From contig JABCZD010000001.1 of the NCBI GenBank assembly GCA_013289855.1, forward strand, positions 62,001 through 126,000: a stretch of DNA of 64,000 bases. The letters are read 5' to 3'. Every line of letters begins with the position of its first letter. The stretch's first letter is position 1. Of the stretch, positions 18,316-27,466 are shown piece by piece. Source of the stretch: Acidobacteriota bacterium (GTDB lineage Bacteria > Acidobacteriota > Terriglobia > Acidiferrales > UBA7541). The notes below the pieces were generated by a model. It ran no database searches, had not been told where the DNA came from, and saw only the letters and a program-made list of their open reading frames with translations. A program made the position numbers and the translations under genes.

Positions 18316-19599
18316 ATGCGGGTGGTTAGCGGGATGCGGCCTACGGGTCGGCTGCATATTGGGCATTACTTTGGGGCGCTGCAGAATTGGGTGCGGCTGC
18401 AGGACGATCCGGGGTACGACTGCTTTTACTTCATCGCGGATTGGCACGCGCTGACCAGCGACTACGCGGATACGTCCGCGGTGGCGCAGAACACCATAGA
18501 AATTACTACTGACTATCTCGCCTCTGGATTGGACCCTGAAAAAAGCGTTATTTTTCAGCAGTCGCAGGTGCCGGAACATGCGGAGTTGCATTTGTTGCTG
18601 TCGATGGTGACGCCGCTGGGATGGCTTGAGCGGGTGCCGACGTATAAAGAGCAAATTGAAAATGTGACGAACAAGGATCTGCATACGTACGGATTCCTTG
18701 GCTACCCATGCCTGCAGACCGCTGACATTGTGATTTACAGCGAAGAAGGTGTGTTGCTATTTGTGCCAGTCGGCGAAGACCAAGTCTCACATGTAGAACT
18801 GAGCCGCGAAATTGTTCGCAAATTCAATTTTCATTTTGGCCTGCAAATATCGCCTGATCTCTTCGTGGGCGGAAAAGCGGCGCCCGTAATTTCAGTTATG
18901 GTGAGCATTGGAGATGGCGCATTTGGCATCAAAGGACAGTCTAGTATTACCGATACCTTAATCGCTCAACTCAAGCCTAAGTTCGAAACTGTGATTCGTG
19001 ATCACTCAATGGCGGTTGGAGTCGATAATTTTTTTAGCTCGATAGGGGAACTGCGGAGATTTTTTCGACATGGAGGTTTGAGTGAACCGCAAGTGATGCT
19101 CACGAAGACCCCGAGGATACCGGGTCTTGACGGGCGGAAAATGTCGAAGAGTTATGGGAATGCGATTACGTTGAGTGAAAGCGACGCTGACATTCGCGCG
19201 AAGACTAAGGTGATGAAGACGGATCCGGCGCGGCAGCGGAGGACGGATGCGGGAAATCCGGAGGTGTGTCCGGTGTATGACTGGCATAAACTGTTCTCGC
19301 CCGCGGAGACGCTGGAGTGGGCGGCGGCGGGGTGCCGGTCCGCGGGGATCGGGTGCATCGAGTGCAAGTCGAAGATGGCGGATCATTTGATTCAGTGGAT
19401 CGCACCGGTGCGGGAGCGGCGGGTGGAGTACGAGAAGCATCCGCGGCGGGTGCTGGAAATTTTGGATGCGGGATCGAAGCGGGCGCGCACGCACGCGCAG
19501 CAGACTATGGAACGGGTGCGCGAGGCGGTGTTTGGGTGGAAACGGAAACGTGAGGAGATTCAGGGGGCGTTTACGGAAGTGCATGATACGCATGGGTGA
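18316..19599 (+). CDS. trpS: Tryptophanyl-tRNA synthetase with an approx. 79-residue internal insert
   Basis: 427 residues from ATG 18316; the family norm is about 330-350. It charges tRNA-Trp. The class I signatures are intact: LHIGH (13-17) and GRKMSKSYGN (273-282), along with the dimer/specificity region GYPCLQTADI and GEDQVSHVELSREI. Between NFHFG (about 175) and LSEPQVMLTKTP (about 255), where most TrpRS proteins run almost directly into one another, there are about 79 extra residues (18841-19077). The reading frame stays open, so it is not a simple disruption. The start is 8 bases after GAGGTAAAG. Confidence 0.93.
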   Translation: MRVVSGMRPTGRLHIGHYFGALQNWVRLQDDPGYDCFYFIADWHALTSDYADTSAVAQNTIEITTDYLASGLDPEKSVIFQQSQVPEHAELHLLLSMVTPLGWLERVPTYKEQIENVTNKDLHTYGFLGYPCLQTADIVIYSEEGVLLFVPVGEDQVSHVELSREIVRKFNFHFGLQISPDLFVGGKAAPVISVMVSIGDGAFGIKGQSSITDTLIAQLKPKFETVIRDHSMAVGVDNFFSSIGELRRFFRHGGLSEPQVMLTKTPRIPGLDGRKMSKSYGNAITLSESDADIRAKTKVMKTDPARQRRTDAGNPEVCPVYDWHKLFSPAETLEWAAAGCRSAGIGCIECKSKMADHLIQWIAPVRERRVEYEKHPRRVLEILDAGSKRARTHAQQTMERVREAVFGWKRKREEIQGAFTEVHDTHG

Positions 19600-19640
19600 G
19601 GGAATGCAGCAGAGAAGAGGACAAAGAACAAGAAACAAGA

Positions 19641-19690
19641 AAAGGATTTAACGCAGAGGACGCAGAGACACAGAGGACACAGAGAAGAGA
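19641..19690 (+). repeat. Dispersed 'TTTAACGCAGAGG' repeat, copy 2
   Basis: AAAGGATTTAACGCAGAGG is followed by periodic ACGCAGAGACACAGAGG words. It lies between trpS and scpA, and just after it is ATGCCGGCAAAATGCCGGCGCTACC, a palindrome with a CTAC tail. Matches the copies at 1056 and 49170. Confidence 0.75.
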
Positions 19691-19754
19691 AGAATGCCGG
19701 CAAAATGCCGGCGCTACCAAAGGGTTAGGGAAGCGGGCGGAACGTAGGGAATAT

Positions 19755-20561
19755 ATGGCTACGCCGGGAAACAAGATGACGAGTGGGGCTTACAACATAC
19801 AGATACCGATGTATGAGGGCCCGCTCGATTTACTGCTGGATTTGATCAAGAAGCAGGAGATGAGCATCCACGATATTCAGATTGCGAAAATTACTTCGCA
19901 GTATCTCGATTATTTGCATCAGCTGGAAAAAATGGATGTGGATGTTTCGGCGGAATTTATTTACATGGCGGCCACGCTGATATACATCAAATCAAAGACG
20001 CTACTGCCGCCCGATCCCATGGCGGGGCCGGAGGATGCCGGCGGCGACCCGCGGGCGGAACTGGTGCAACGGTTGGTGGAGCACGAAAAATTCAAGAACG
20101 CGGCGCAGCTTTTGTACCAGAAGCAGCAAATTGAAGAGCATGTGTGGTCCAAGCCGGATAAATCGCTTTATCACGATGAAGGCACGGAAAGCGATTTAGT
20201 GGTCTCGCTGGTGGATTTGGTAAAAGTTTTTCAGCAGGTTTTAGATCGGCGCAAAGAAGTCTCGCGTATTGAGTTGCAGCACGAACAGTTCACCGTGGCA
20301 CAGATGGTGGCGCAATTGCGCGCGCAAATCCTGGCCAGCGAAACCAGCACGGTAAACTTAATCGAATTTTTTGAAGCTTGTCCTTCGCGGCACGCCATGA
20401 TCGTGGCCTTCCTGGCGGTGCTGGAAATGGTTAAGCTGCAAGCTGTTGCGTTGGCGCAGGACAAGCAGTTCGGCGATATAGTGGTGCGCAAATATAAAAT
20501 GTTTGACACGGTGTTTGACGAAAAAGGCGAGATTCGCGCGATCGATGAAGAATATCGCTGA
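19755..20561 (+). CDS. scpA: Segregation and condensation protein A
   Basis: 268 residues from ATG 19755 (AGGGA upstream; the extension to 19596 covers repeat DNA). It is the kleisin that bridges the SMC heads in chromosome condensation. The N-terminus has the family hallmark PMYEGPLDLLLDLIKKQ, followed by IYIKSKTLLPP, and the C-terminus forms the winged-helix end. scpB follows after 58 bases, as usual for the pair. Confidence 0.95.
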   Translation: MATPGNKMTSGAYNIQIPMYEGPLDLLLDLIKKQEMSIHDIQIAKITSQYLDYLHQLEKMDVDVSAEFIYMAATLIYIKSKTLLPPDPMAGPEDAGGDPRAELVQRLVEHEKFKNAAQLLYQKQQIEEHVWSKPDKSLYHDEGTESDLVVSLVDLVKVFQQVLDRRKEVSRIELQHEQFTVAQMVAQLRAQILASETSTVNLIEFFEACPSRHAMIVAFLAVLEMVKLQAVALAQDKQFGDIVVRKYKMFDTVFDEKGEIRAIDEEYR

Positions 20562-20619
20562 GCAAAAGAACGAAGCATCGAGGTAATGAAGTAATGAAAA
20601 CGGCAGGGGTCGAAACAGC

Positions 20620-21399
20620 ATGACCAACGAAGAACGCAAAGCTGCGCTGGAAGCGATTATTTATGCCGCGGACGAGCCGGCGACCATCGAGCAGCTGGCG
20701 GTGGCGCTGGATGAGGAGCGACTGGCGGTGCAATCTTCTCTCGATGAGTTGGTGGCCAGTTACGCCACCGAAGAGCGCGGCATAGAAATTCGCGCTGTGG
20801 CCGGTGGTTACAAGCTGTATACCAAACCGCAGCACCACGACGTGGTGCGGCGCTTCATCAAGAGCTTGCGGCCTCCTTTGCGCCTGACGATGCCCGCGCT
20901 GGAAACGCTGGCGGTGATTTCCTACAAGCAGCCGGTGACCGGTCCGGAGATTGCGGAGATTCGCGGAGTAAATACTTCCGGCGTGCTAAAAACGCTGCTG
21001 GACAAGCGACTGATTACCACGGCGGGGCGCAAAGAAGTGATGGGCCGGCCGATCTTGTACAGAACGTCTAAAGAATTCTTGATGCGTTTTGGCTTGAGCG
21101 ATTTGCAGGAATTGCCCAGCTTGAAAGAGTTTGAAGCGTTGGCGCGCGAGGCTTTGGGCAGCGATGAGGGCATGGTGCAAGAGGAGACGTATTCGGGCGC
21201 GCTGCAAGAAAACGCAGCGGGTGAGCCGGCAACCGATGCCATCGCCGAAAGTGTCAACGAGCCTGTCGATAGCGCCGACGATCGCGGCCCTGCTACCGTG
21301 GGCAAGGATTTAATCGAAGAAGAAAAAGTGGCCACCAACGAAGGGATGCCCGCGGGCGAAACCGATGAATCGCCGAAGGCTGCCGTCGCGGGCGAGTAA
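20620..21399 (+). CDS. scpB: Segregation and condensation protein B
   Basis: 259 residues. ScpB dimers bind ScpA in the SMC condensin complex. Two winged-helix regions are visible, with LAVISYKQPVTGPEIAEIRG and LLDKRLITTAGRKEVMGRP typical of the family. The last 80 residues are an acidic, low-complexity tail not needed for the fold. It lies directly after scpA and before two pseudouridine synthase genes, a common bacterial order. Confidence 0.95.
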   Translation: MTNEERKAALEAIIYAADEPATIEQLAVALDEERLAVQSSLDELVASYATEERGIEIRAVAGGYKLYTKPQHHDVVRRFIKSLRPPLRLTMPALETLAVISYKQPVTGPEIAEIRGVNTSGVLKTLLDKRLITTAGRKEVMGRPILYRTSKEFLMRFGLSDLQELPSLKEFEALAREALGSDEGMVQEETYSGALQENAAGEPATDAIAESVNEPVDSADDRGPATVGKDLIEEEKVATNEGMPAGETDESPKAAVAGE

Positions 21400-21511
21400 C
21401 GCCGAGCAATCCCGACATTCCGAGTGAGGCGAGGTAGTATTTTTCGTCGCGCGATGCTTGCCCGAGGGATTTCTCTTCGTTCTGCATACCGTCAGCACAC
21501 AGAAAGAGACC

Positions 21512-22288
21512 ATGGAAGAACGTTTGCAAAAAATAATCGCTCGCGCCGGGATTGCTTCTCGCCGTCATGCCGAACAACTTATCTCCAGCGGCCAAGTAAA
21601 GCTTAATGGGAAAGTGGTCACGGAGCTGGGAACCAAAGCGGATCCGGCGAAGGACCGCATCGAAGCCGCGGGCAGGGTGGTCAGCGCACAGGAACGCCAA
21701 GTTTATCTTGTGCTGAATAAGCCGCCGGAAGTTGTTGGCGCCATGGCCGATCCGGAAGGCCGCAAGACGTTGCGCAATTGTTTGCGCGGCTTGCCGGAGC
21801 GCGTCTATCCGGTAGGGAACCTGGAATACGCATCGAGCGGTTTGGTTTTTCTGACCAACGATGGCGACCTGGCCGCCAAAATGCTGAAGGACTGGGACTA
21901 CGTGGAGCAGGTGTACCACGTAAAAGTAAAAGGCATGATGACCCTCGCGGACTTGGAGCGCCTCGGTAAAGAAATTGGGGCGCACATGAAAGTGGTGCGT
22001 CAGCCCGACGCGACGCGCGGCCGCGCGGCGAATTTCTGGTATGAAGTGCGCATCAACGCCGCGAAGATGGAAACCATGCGCCGCACGCTGATGAAGGCGC
22101 GCCACCCGATCGAAAAACTAAAACGCATCGGCTTGGGTCCGTTGAGCGTGGAAGGCATTCCACGCGGCCGCTATCGCCTGCTAAATACCAAGGAAGTGGA
22201 AGATTTTCGGCACATAAAAAAGACACCTAAAAAAGTGGCGGCAAAAGTTGCAGCGGCAACGTCAGAAAAAATAAAGGAACGGGTCTAA
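21512..22288 (+). CDS. RsuA/RluB-type pseudouridine synthase paralog, probably inactive
   Basis: 258 residues from ATG 21512. N-terminal S4 RNA-binding domain (MEERLQKIIARAGIASRRHA), then the RsuA/RluB catalytic fold with LVLNKPPEV and PEGRKTL. The catalytic segment, normally GRLDxxSEGLLLxTNDG, reads GNLEYASSGLVFLTNDG: the essential Asp is Glu105 and the Arg is Asn. The normally conserved EGRNRQIRRMF is replaced by a different stretch (AAKMETMRRTLM). It therefore probably still binds RNA but cannot isomerise uridine. It lies 84 bases before an intact paralog. Confidence 0.85.
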   Translation: MEERLQKIIARAGIASRRHAEQLISSGQVKLNGKVVTELGTKADPAKDRIEAAGRVVSAQERQVYLVLNKPPEVVGAMADPEGRKTLRNCLRGLPERVYPVGNLEYASSGLVFLTNDGDLAAKMLKDWDYVEQVYHVKVKGMMTLADLERLGKEIGAHMKVVRQPDATRGRAANFWYEVRINAAKMETMRRTLMKARHPIEKLKRIGLGPLSVEGIPRGRYRLLNTKEVEDFRHIKKTPKKVAAKVAAATSEKIKERV

Positions 22289-22372
22289 AGACCCGCCGCT
22301 ACAACTTTGGCGCTTTTGCGGTGATCGTATTCGCTACCGGCCGCATGAGTTTTTATCCAAAGATTCCAAACA

Positions 22373-23116
22373 ATGGCGCAAGAACGTCTGCAAAAAATAA
22401 TGGCGCAAGCCGGCGTAGCGTCGCGACGTGCCAGCGAGGAAATTATCGCGGCGGGCCGCGTCACGCTAAACGGAAGAGTCGTCATCGAACAAGGGACGAA
22501 AGCGGATCCGTTGGTGGACGAAATTTGCGTTGACGGCAAGCCGCTGGTACAGGCAGAAAAACTCCGCTACTTCCTGCTCAACAAGCCGCTCGGATACGTG
22601 ACCACGGTGAGCGATCCGGAAGGCCGCGCCACGGTGATGGAGCTGATGAAAAATTGCCCGGAGCGCGTCTATCCGGTGGGCCGGCTGGACTACAACAGCG
22701 AAGGCCTGCTGCTGATGACCAACGACGGCAGCCTGGCGCAAATGTTGATGAAGGCGGGCAATCACGTCGCCAAAACGTATCAAGTAAAAATCAGCGGCAA
22801 GCCCGACGAGCGAACCATCGCCAAGTTACGCGCAGGCGTAAACATTGAATTGGAAGACGGGCGAAAAGTAAAAACCTCTCCAGCGAAAATTCGCCTAATC
22901 GAAGATCGCCCCAACCCGTGGTATGAAGTGATTCTGATCGAAGGCCGCAACCGGCAAATTCGCCGGATGTTTCAATCGGTGGGTTTTTTGGTAGAAAAAA
23001 TTAAACGTGTCGAATTCGGCCCGTTAAAACTGGATGTTCCGCCGGGGGAATTTCGCTCGCTGACGGTCAGAGAAGTGGCCCACCTGAAGAGTCTCGCAAC
23101 CAATGCGAAACCATAA
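22373..23116 (+). CDS. rluB: 23S rRNA pseudouridine synthase, RluB-like
   Basis: 247 residues: S4 domain (1-60), then the catalytic domain with GRLDYNSEGLLLMTNDG (catalytic Asp106) and EGRNRQIRRMFQSVG. All expected residues are present, in contrast to the preceding paralog. It would convert a uridine of 23S rRNA to pseudouridine; RluB versus RsuA specificity is inferred from the fit with scpAB order and is not certain. Confidence 0.88.
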   Translation: MAQERLQKIMAQAGVASRRASEEIIAAGRVTLNGRVVIEQGTKADPLVDEICVDGKPLVQAEKLRYFLLNKPLGYVTTVSDPEGRATVMELMKNCPERVYPVGRLDYNSEGLLLMTNDGSLAQMLMKAGNHVAKTYQVKISGKPDERTIAKLRAGVNIELEDGRKVKTSPAKIRLIEDRPNPWYEVILIEGRNRQIRRMFQSVGFLVEKIKRVEFGPLKLDVPPGEFRSLTVREVAHLKSLATNAKP

Positions 23117-23138
23117 TCTCGACGAAGCACTGAGACGA

Positions 23139-23708
23139 ATGAACCTTTACATTGTCGCTGGACCCAACGGCGCCGGCAAAACGACCTTCGCCAAGAAATT
23201 CCTCCCGAACTACGCGGATTGTAAGAACTTCGTTAACGCCGATTTAATCGCGCAGGGTCTGGCGCCGTTTTCACCGGAAACAGTAGCCTTCCACGCCGGC
23301 CGCCTGATGCTTGAGGAAATCGATCTCTACGCCAAGCGCGGTGAAGACTTTGCTTTCGAGACCACCCTCTCAGGCCGCAGTTATCTGGGCTCGATTCGTC
23401 TAAAGAAACTGGGCTACAGGGTGCATTTCTTCTTCATCGCGCTGCCGACGATCGACCTTGCGCTATCCAGGGTCAGAGGACGCGTTGCCCGTGGCGGCCA
23501 CGATATCCCCGAGCCTATCGTGCGTCGTCGTTTCGGCCGCGCCATCCGAAATTTCCTGACGCAGTATCGCGAGCTAGGAGATTCATGGTTCCTATTCGAC
23601 AACTCAGGTGTTGCGCCAATTTTAATTGCATCCGAAGAGCAGGGAAGGCAGCGTATAATAAATCCAGAAGTATACAAGGCGATGATGTTGCAGCATGGAG
23701 AGCCATGA
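23139..23708 (+). CDS. Zeta-toxin-family P-loop kinase
   Basis: 189 residues from ATG 23139; a start at 23103 would overlap the previous gene by 14 bases. Walker A is GPNGAGKTTFAKKF, the conserved NADLIAQGL follows, and FAFETTLSGRSYL holds the substrate region typical of zeta-toxin domains, which phosphorylate UDP-sugars in known cases. The stop overlaps the start of a 65-residue gene (ATGA), likely its partner. Function as a toxin is inferred. Confidence 0.8.
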   Translation: MNLYIVAGPNGAGKTTFAKKFLPNYADCKNFVNADLIAQGLAPFSPETVAFHAGRLMLEEIDLYAKRGEDFAFETTLSGRSYLGSIRLKKLGYRVHFFFIALPTIDLALSRVRGRVARGGHDIPEPIVRRRFGRAIRNFLTQYRELGDSWFLFDNSGVAPILIASEEQGRQRIINPEVYKAMMLQHGEP

Positions 23709-23902
23709 CTAGACCGCCCGAGAACGTCACAGAACTGCCGCTCGAAGTTCGCGCCGAGATGGCTTTCAAATCAGCGGTCGAAGAAGTGTTGATCGAAAGT
23801 GCGCGCCAGGGCCTGCCCATGTACATCTGGCGTGACGGCCAAGTGATCGCCTTGCCCCAGAAAGAGTTAGAAGCCGAAGCCGCTCGCCTGCTCGCCGAGT
23901 GA
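23705..23902 (+). CDS. Small acidic partner of the zeta-type gene (possible antitoxin)
   Basis: 65 residues, starting inside the stop of the P-loop gene. Helical and acidic (EVRAEMAFKSAVEEVLIESARQ), without a DNA-binding motif. Its overlap and size suggest an antitoxin following its toxin, the reverse of the epsilon-zeta order. No family recognised with certainty. Confidence 0.6.
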   Translation: MTRPPENVTELPLEVRAEMAFKSAVEEVLIESARQGLPMYIWRDGQVIALPQKELEAEAARLLAE

Positions 23903-23946
23903 GGCAGTTGGTTAGCCGCGTTTCGCCGTCCACTTTTCAAGAATCG

Positions 23947-25101
23947 TCAGCGCGTAAACGGAAACAACTGTAAGTTGCGCTTGCCCGGCGCGACCACCGC
24001 CAGATATTTGCCGTCCGGCGAAATTGCAAAATCGCGCAGCGCCAGCGCGTGCAGCACTGGATTTAGCGTAGGTTCGAGCACGGGAATGGGCTTGCCGGCC
24101 GCCGGAACTGTCAGCGATGGAACATTCAGGGAAACAATGTCGCCAGACTTTCTCTCCGGCGCGCGCTTCACCAGTATTTGCGTTTCGTCCGGCGACCACC
24201 GCACCATTCCCAGGCCCACGCGCATGCGGACGAAATGATCCGGCTCGGCCAAATCGCGGACTTCCAGCACTTCATTGTCGATGAAATAGGCAACTTTGTG
24301 GCCGCCGGGAGAGACGGTTAAGCCTCCCGCGTAGTTGTCCAGCGTCGCGAGTTCGCGATCCTCCTGTGCAAGTAAATCAAGATGCTGCAGCCGCGGCGGC
24401 CCCGTTTGTGCCCGGTCGCGCTCCACGGCGACCGCGGAATTGGTGCGCGGAATAGGATCGGAATCGAGAAACGTTCGCCCCTCGAAACATTGGCCCGCCG
24501 GTCCGGTCGCTGCGTTCGTGAAGCGAAACGAGTACATGGGCCGCGGCTGTTTCACAACCGGCGTGCTGTACACAATGGTGAGATTGTCGGGAAGAAACTC
24601 CGCGTTGCTGGCCGGATTGATAAAACTGTCGGTGCCACCCAGCTTTACTTCCTTGCCGTTTTCCTCCAGCACCAGGGTGGCCGTGGCGTCCTGCGTTTTC
24701 CCAAAGTCGTCCAGCAACGTGGTGGTGAAAAGCTGCGCGAGAATGATCCGCCCGTTAGGGGACCAGCGAAATCCATCGACCGCATACGTAAAGGGCCGGT
24801 CGCCGCGCGTGAATTTATCTCCCTGCAAAATGCGCCGGCGCTTGCCAGCGGAGTCCTGAATCCAGATGTCGTCGTGCTCGAGGTCAAACTTTTTGGTTTT
24901 GTAGGGGCGGCGTACGGAATACACGATTCGCCCGTCGGGCGCGAACGCGAACGCGGTAATTTCTTCGTCGATGGTTTGCACTGGCTTGTCGAGATCCTGC
25001 GCGCGTGCCGGAGGAATCGCGCAGCAGCCGAGGATGGCGCAAACCAAAGCGCAAAAACGCCGCAAGAGACGCAATCGGCTGACAGAACAGGGGCAGATCA
25101 T
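23947..25101 (-). CDS. Secreted TolB/WD40-like beta-propeller protein
   Basis: 384 residues from ATG 25101, whose start overlaps the upstream stop by ATGA. Signal peptide ends near PPARAQD. The rest has beta-propeller blades with FAFAPDGRIVYS, FRWSPNGRIIL, LTVSPGGHKVAYF and FAISPDGKYLAVV, as in TolB-type propellers. Probably periplasmic; binding partner unknown. It is the last of four genes joined by 4-base overlaps (trmH-type, rarA, VOC protein, this one). Confidence 0.75.
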   Translation of the reverse strand: MICPCSVSRLRLLRRFCALVCAILGCCAIPPARAQDLDKPVQTIDEEITAFAFAPDGRIVYSVRRPYKTKKFDLEHDDIWIQDSAGKRRRILQGDKFTRGDRPFTYAVDGFRWSPNGRIILAQLFTTTLLDDFGKTQDATATLVLEENGKEVKLGGTDSFINPASNAEFLPDNLTIVYSTPVVKQPRPMYSFRFTNAATGPAGQCFEGRTFLDSDPIPRTNSAVAVERDRAQTGPPRLQHLDLLAQEDRELATLDNYAGGLTVSPGGHKVAYFIDNEVLEVRDLAEPDHFVRMRVGLGMVRWSPDETQILVKRAPERKSGDIVSLNVPSLTVPAAGKPIPVLEPTLNPVLHALALRDFAISPDGKYLAVVAPGKRNLQLFPFTR

Positions 25102-26039
25102 CGTGTCGAGGGCATAGCCGGAGGTTTGGTCTGCGCGCCGGCAATCGGTCCAGGCGCGGATCCAACGATTGGCGAACAGCACGGTTTTTCTTTGGGTGTA
25201 AATTCCATGAATTCGATGCGTGTTTCGTCAGGATCGTACAGATTCAGTTGCCACTTTCCATCGCGCCCCATTTTTGGTTCTTCGGTGGGTTTCCAGCTAT
25301 TGGCCACCAGCTGTTTGTAGGCGATTTGAATATCAGAAACGCCGAGCGAGATGTGATTCATCACACCGCGAGTATGCTGATCAGCGCTGGCGGAAACGTT
25401 GAGCATGTATTCCAGCCAGTCGGTGCCGTCGGGAACTTGCATTGCCACCCAGTCGTCGACGCCATCATCCTTCATTCCGCCATGCCAATAAAGGTGAAAG
25501 CCGAGAATGTCTTTGTAAAAATGATCTTCAGCAGCGCGATTGCGAACGATAAAGCCGGCGTGAATCAGGCGATTGCTGACCTGATTCTCAGGGTGGCTGT
25601 CCGGACGCAGGCCGGCGAATTGTATGAATCCGATGTGATGGCCGTCGGGATCGAGCAAAGAAAACCGAAAATTCGGAGAGGTCTGAATTTTGTCACAGGC
25701 GACGCCGCGGGACGTGAGGTAATTTCGCATCTGCGCAACGCTTGATGTTTCAAAGAGAATTTCTGGCATGTAGTTACCGTCTCGAGGGGTGATGGGAACC
25801 AGCAAGTTGATGCGTTGGTGCGCGTTCACGCTCAGACAATTCGGGAAAGGCACCTCGCAGGCATTCGTAGATGGGGCAAGACCGAGCTGGCGAACATAGA
25901 AATTTAGCGGGGTGTGAGCGTCCGATACGTCGATGTCGACGCTGCCTATTCCAAGAATCGCGGGACGCCCCGGTGTGTCATCCGAAAACGCAGAGTTCGC
26001 GGACAGCAAAAAAATCAACGCCAGAAATAAACTTTTCAT
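25098..26039 (-). CDS. Secreted two-domain VOC (glyoxalase-fold) protein
   Basis: 313 residues with signal peptide MKSLFLALIFLLSANSAFS. Two vicinal-oxygen-chelate modules follow (about 28-150 and 150-290), seen as FYVRQLGLAP...LLDPDGHHIGFIQF and FYKDILGFHLYWH...LYDPDETRIEFMEF. His and Glu positions suggest a metal site. Export of a VOC protein is unusual. It overlaps rarA and the propeller gene by 4 bases each, so it is translationally coupled to both. Confidence 0.8.
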   Translation of the reverse strand: MKSLFLALIFLLSANSAFSDDTPGRPAILGIGSVDIDVSDAHTPLNFYVRQLGLAPSTNACEVPFPNCLSVNAHQRINLLVPITPRDGNYMPEILFETSSVAQMRNYLTSRGVACDKIQTSPNFRFSLLDPDGHHIGFIQFAGLRPDSHPENQVSNRLIHAGFIVRNRAAEDHFYKDILGFHLYWHGGMKDDGVDDWVAMQVPDGTDWLEYMLNVSASADQHTRGVMNHISLGVSDIQIAYKQLVANSWKPTEEPKMGRDGKWQLNLYDPDETRIEFMEFTPKEKPCCSPIVGSAPGPIAGAQTKPPAMPSTR

Positions 26040-27466
26040 TCGTTGGCCCCTGACGAAGCTGGTGGCCGCGATTTGATTTTGCGAATGTCCGAGAGGCGCT
26101 GGCGGAGGCGCTGCTCGAAGCCTTGGTCAGTCGGATGGTAATAAGTGCGGCCCGCGAGATTGTCCGGCAGACAAGACATGTCCGTAACTTTATCCTCGTA
26201 ATCGTGCGCGTATTTGTAGCCCTGGCCGTAGCCCACATTTTTCATTAAGCCGGTGACGGCGTTGCGCAAATGCAGCGGGACGGGGTCCGCTTCGGTCTTC
26301 GCCACATCATCGCGAACTTCGCCCGCCGCGGTGTAAAGCGCATTCGATTTTGGCGCGAGGGAAAGATAAACCGCGGCCTGTGCGAGCGCCAGATGACCTT
26401 CTGGCGCGCCAAGAAAATCGAACGCATCGCGCGCAGCGAGGGTAACCGCCAACGCTCCTGGTTCGGCAAGTCCGATATCTTCGCTAGCCATGCGCACCAT
26501 CCGCCGCGCGAGATACAGCGGATCCTCGCCAGACTCCAGCATGCGCGTTAACCAATAGAGCGCTGCGTCGGGATCGGAATTGCGCACGGATTTGTGCAGC
26601 GCGGAAATTAAATTGAAATGTTCTTCGCCGGATTTGTCGTAACGCAAGAGTTTGCGTTGCAGTACATCTTCGAGCAGTGCTTGCGTGATGATGCGCTTCT
26701 CAGGTTCGTCAGAGTGAGCCTCGTCGGAAGCTTTGCCGGCGCCGACTGCCTCCGGTTGCGCTGTACGTGCGGCCAAGTCCAGCGTGTTGTACGCGGCCCG
26801 CGCGTCGCCATTCGCGAAAGATGCTATGCGGAAAAGCACGTCGTCGTTGGCATAAATGTTTTGTCCGCCGAGCCCTCGTTCCGTGTCGTTTAGCGCGCGG
26901 CGTAATAGCTCCACAATCAGTGGTGTCGGCAGAGCGTCGAGAATATAAACCTTGGTGCGCGAAAGCAGTGGCGAGATCACTTCAAACGACGGATTCTCCG
27001 TGGTCGCGCCGATAAAGGTAATGTGCCCGGCCTCCACATGCGGAAGAAACGCGTCCTGTTGCGATTTGTTAAAGCGGTGGACCTCGTCGACAAAAACAAT
27101 GGTGCGATGGCCAGTACGCGATTTCTGTTCCGCTTCGGCCATTACTACCTTAATTTCTTTTATTCCCGCCAAGACCGCGCTGAAGGAGATGAACTCGGAG
27201 CGCGTTAGCCGCGCGATCACTCGCGCCAAGGTAGTTTTTCCGCAGCCTGGCGGTCCCCAAAGCAGCATCGACGAAACATTGTCGTTCTCAATTTGCACCC
27301 GCAGCGGTTTTCCGGGGCCGAGCAGTTTTTCCTGGCCGATAAATTCGTCTAGCGTGCGCGGACGCATGCGCTCGGCAAGCGGCTGCGGGACGCCGCTAGA
27401 CTCCGGCCCGACGGAATCTTTCGGCGTTCCTGGCTGCGCAATTCGCAAATCGGGGAAAAGGCTCAT
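26036..27466 (-). CDS. rarA: Replication-associated recombination protein A (AAA+ ATPase)
   Basis: 476 residues. It acts at stalled replication forks. Visible are Walker A GPPGCGKTT (71-79), Walker B VFVDEVHRF, sensor TENPSFEV, and the C-terminal tetramer region HDYEDKVTDMSCLPDNLAGRTYY. The start overlaps the preceding gene's stop (ATGA), and its own stop overlaps the next start the same way. Confidence 0.94.
   Translation of the reverse strand: MSLFPDLRIAQPGTPKDSVGPESSGVPQPLAERMRPRTLDEFIGQEKLLGPGKPLRVQIENDNVSSMLLWGPPGCGKTTLARVIARLTRSEFISFSAVLAGIKEIKVVMAEAEQKSRTGHRTIVFVDEVHRFNKSQQDAFLPHVEAGHITFIGATTENPSFEVISPLLSRTKVYILDALPTPLIVELLRRALNDTERGLGGQNIYANDDVLFRIASFANGDARAAYNTLDLAARTAQPEAVGAGKASDEAHSDEPEKRIITQALLEDVLQRKLLRYDKSGEEHFNLISALHKSVRNSDPDAALYWLTRMLESGEDPLYLARRMVRMASEDIGLAEPGALAVTLAARDAFDFLGAPEGHLALAQAAVYLSLAPKSNALYTAAGEVRDDVAKTEADPVPLHLRNAVTGLMKNVGYGQGYKYAHDYEDKVTDMSCLPDNLAGRTYYHPTDQGFEQRLRQRLSDIRKIKSRPPASSGANE

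Noticed and set aside
24382..25320. 312-residue plus-strand frame
   Set aside because: Antisense to the propeller gene, which has a signal peptide and blade motifs.
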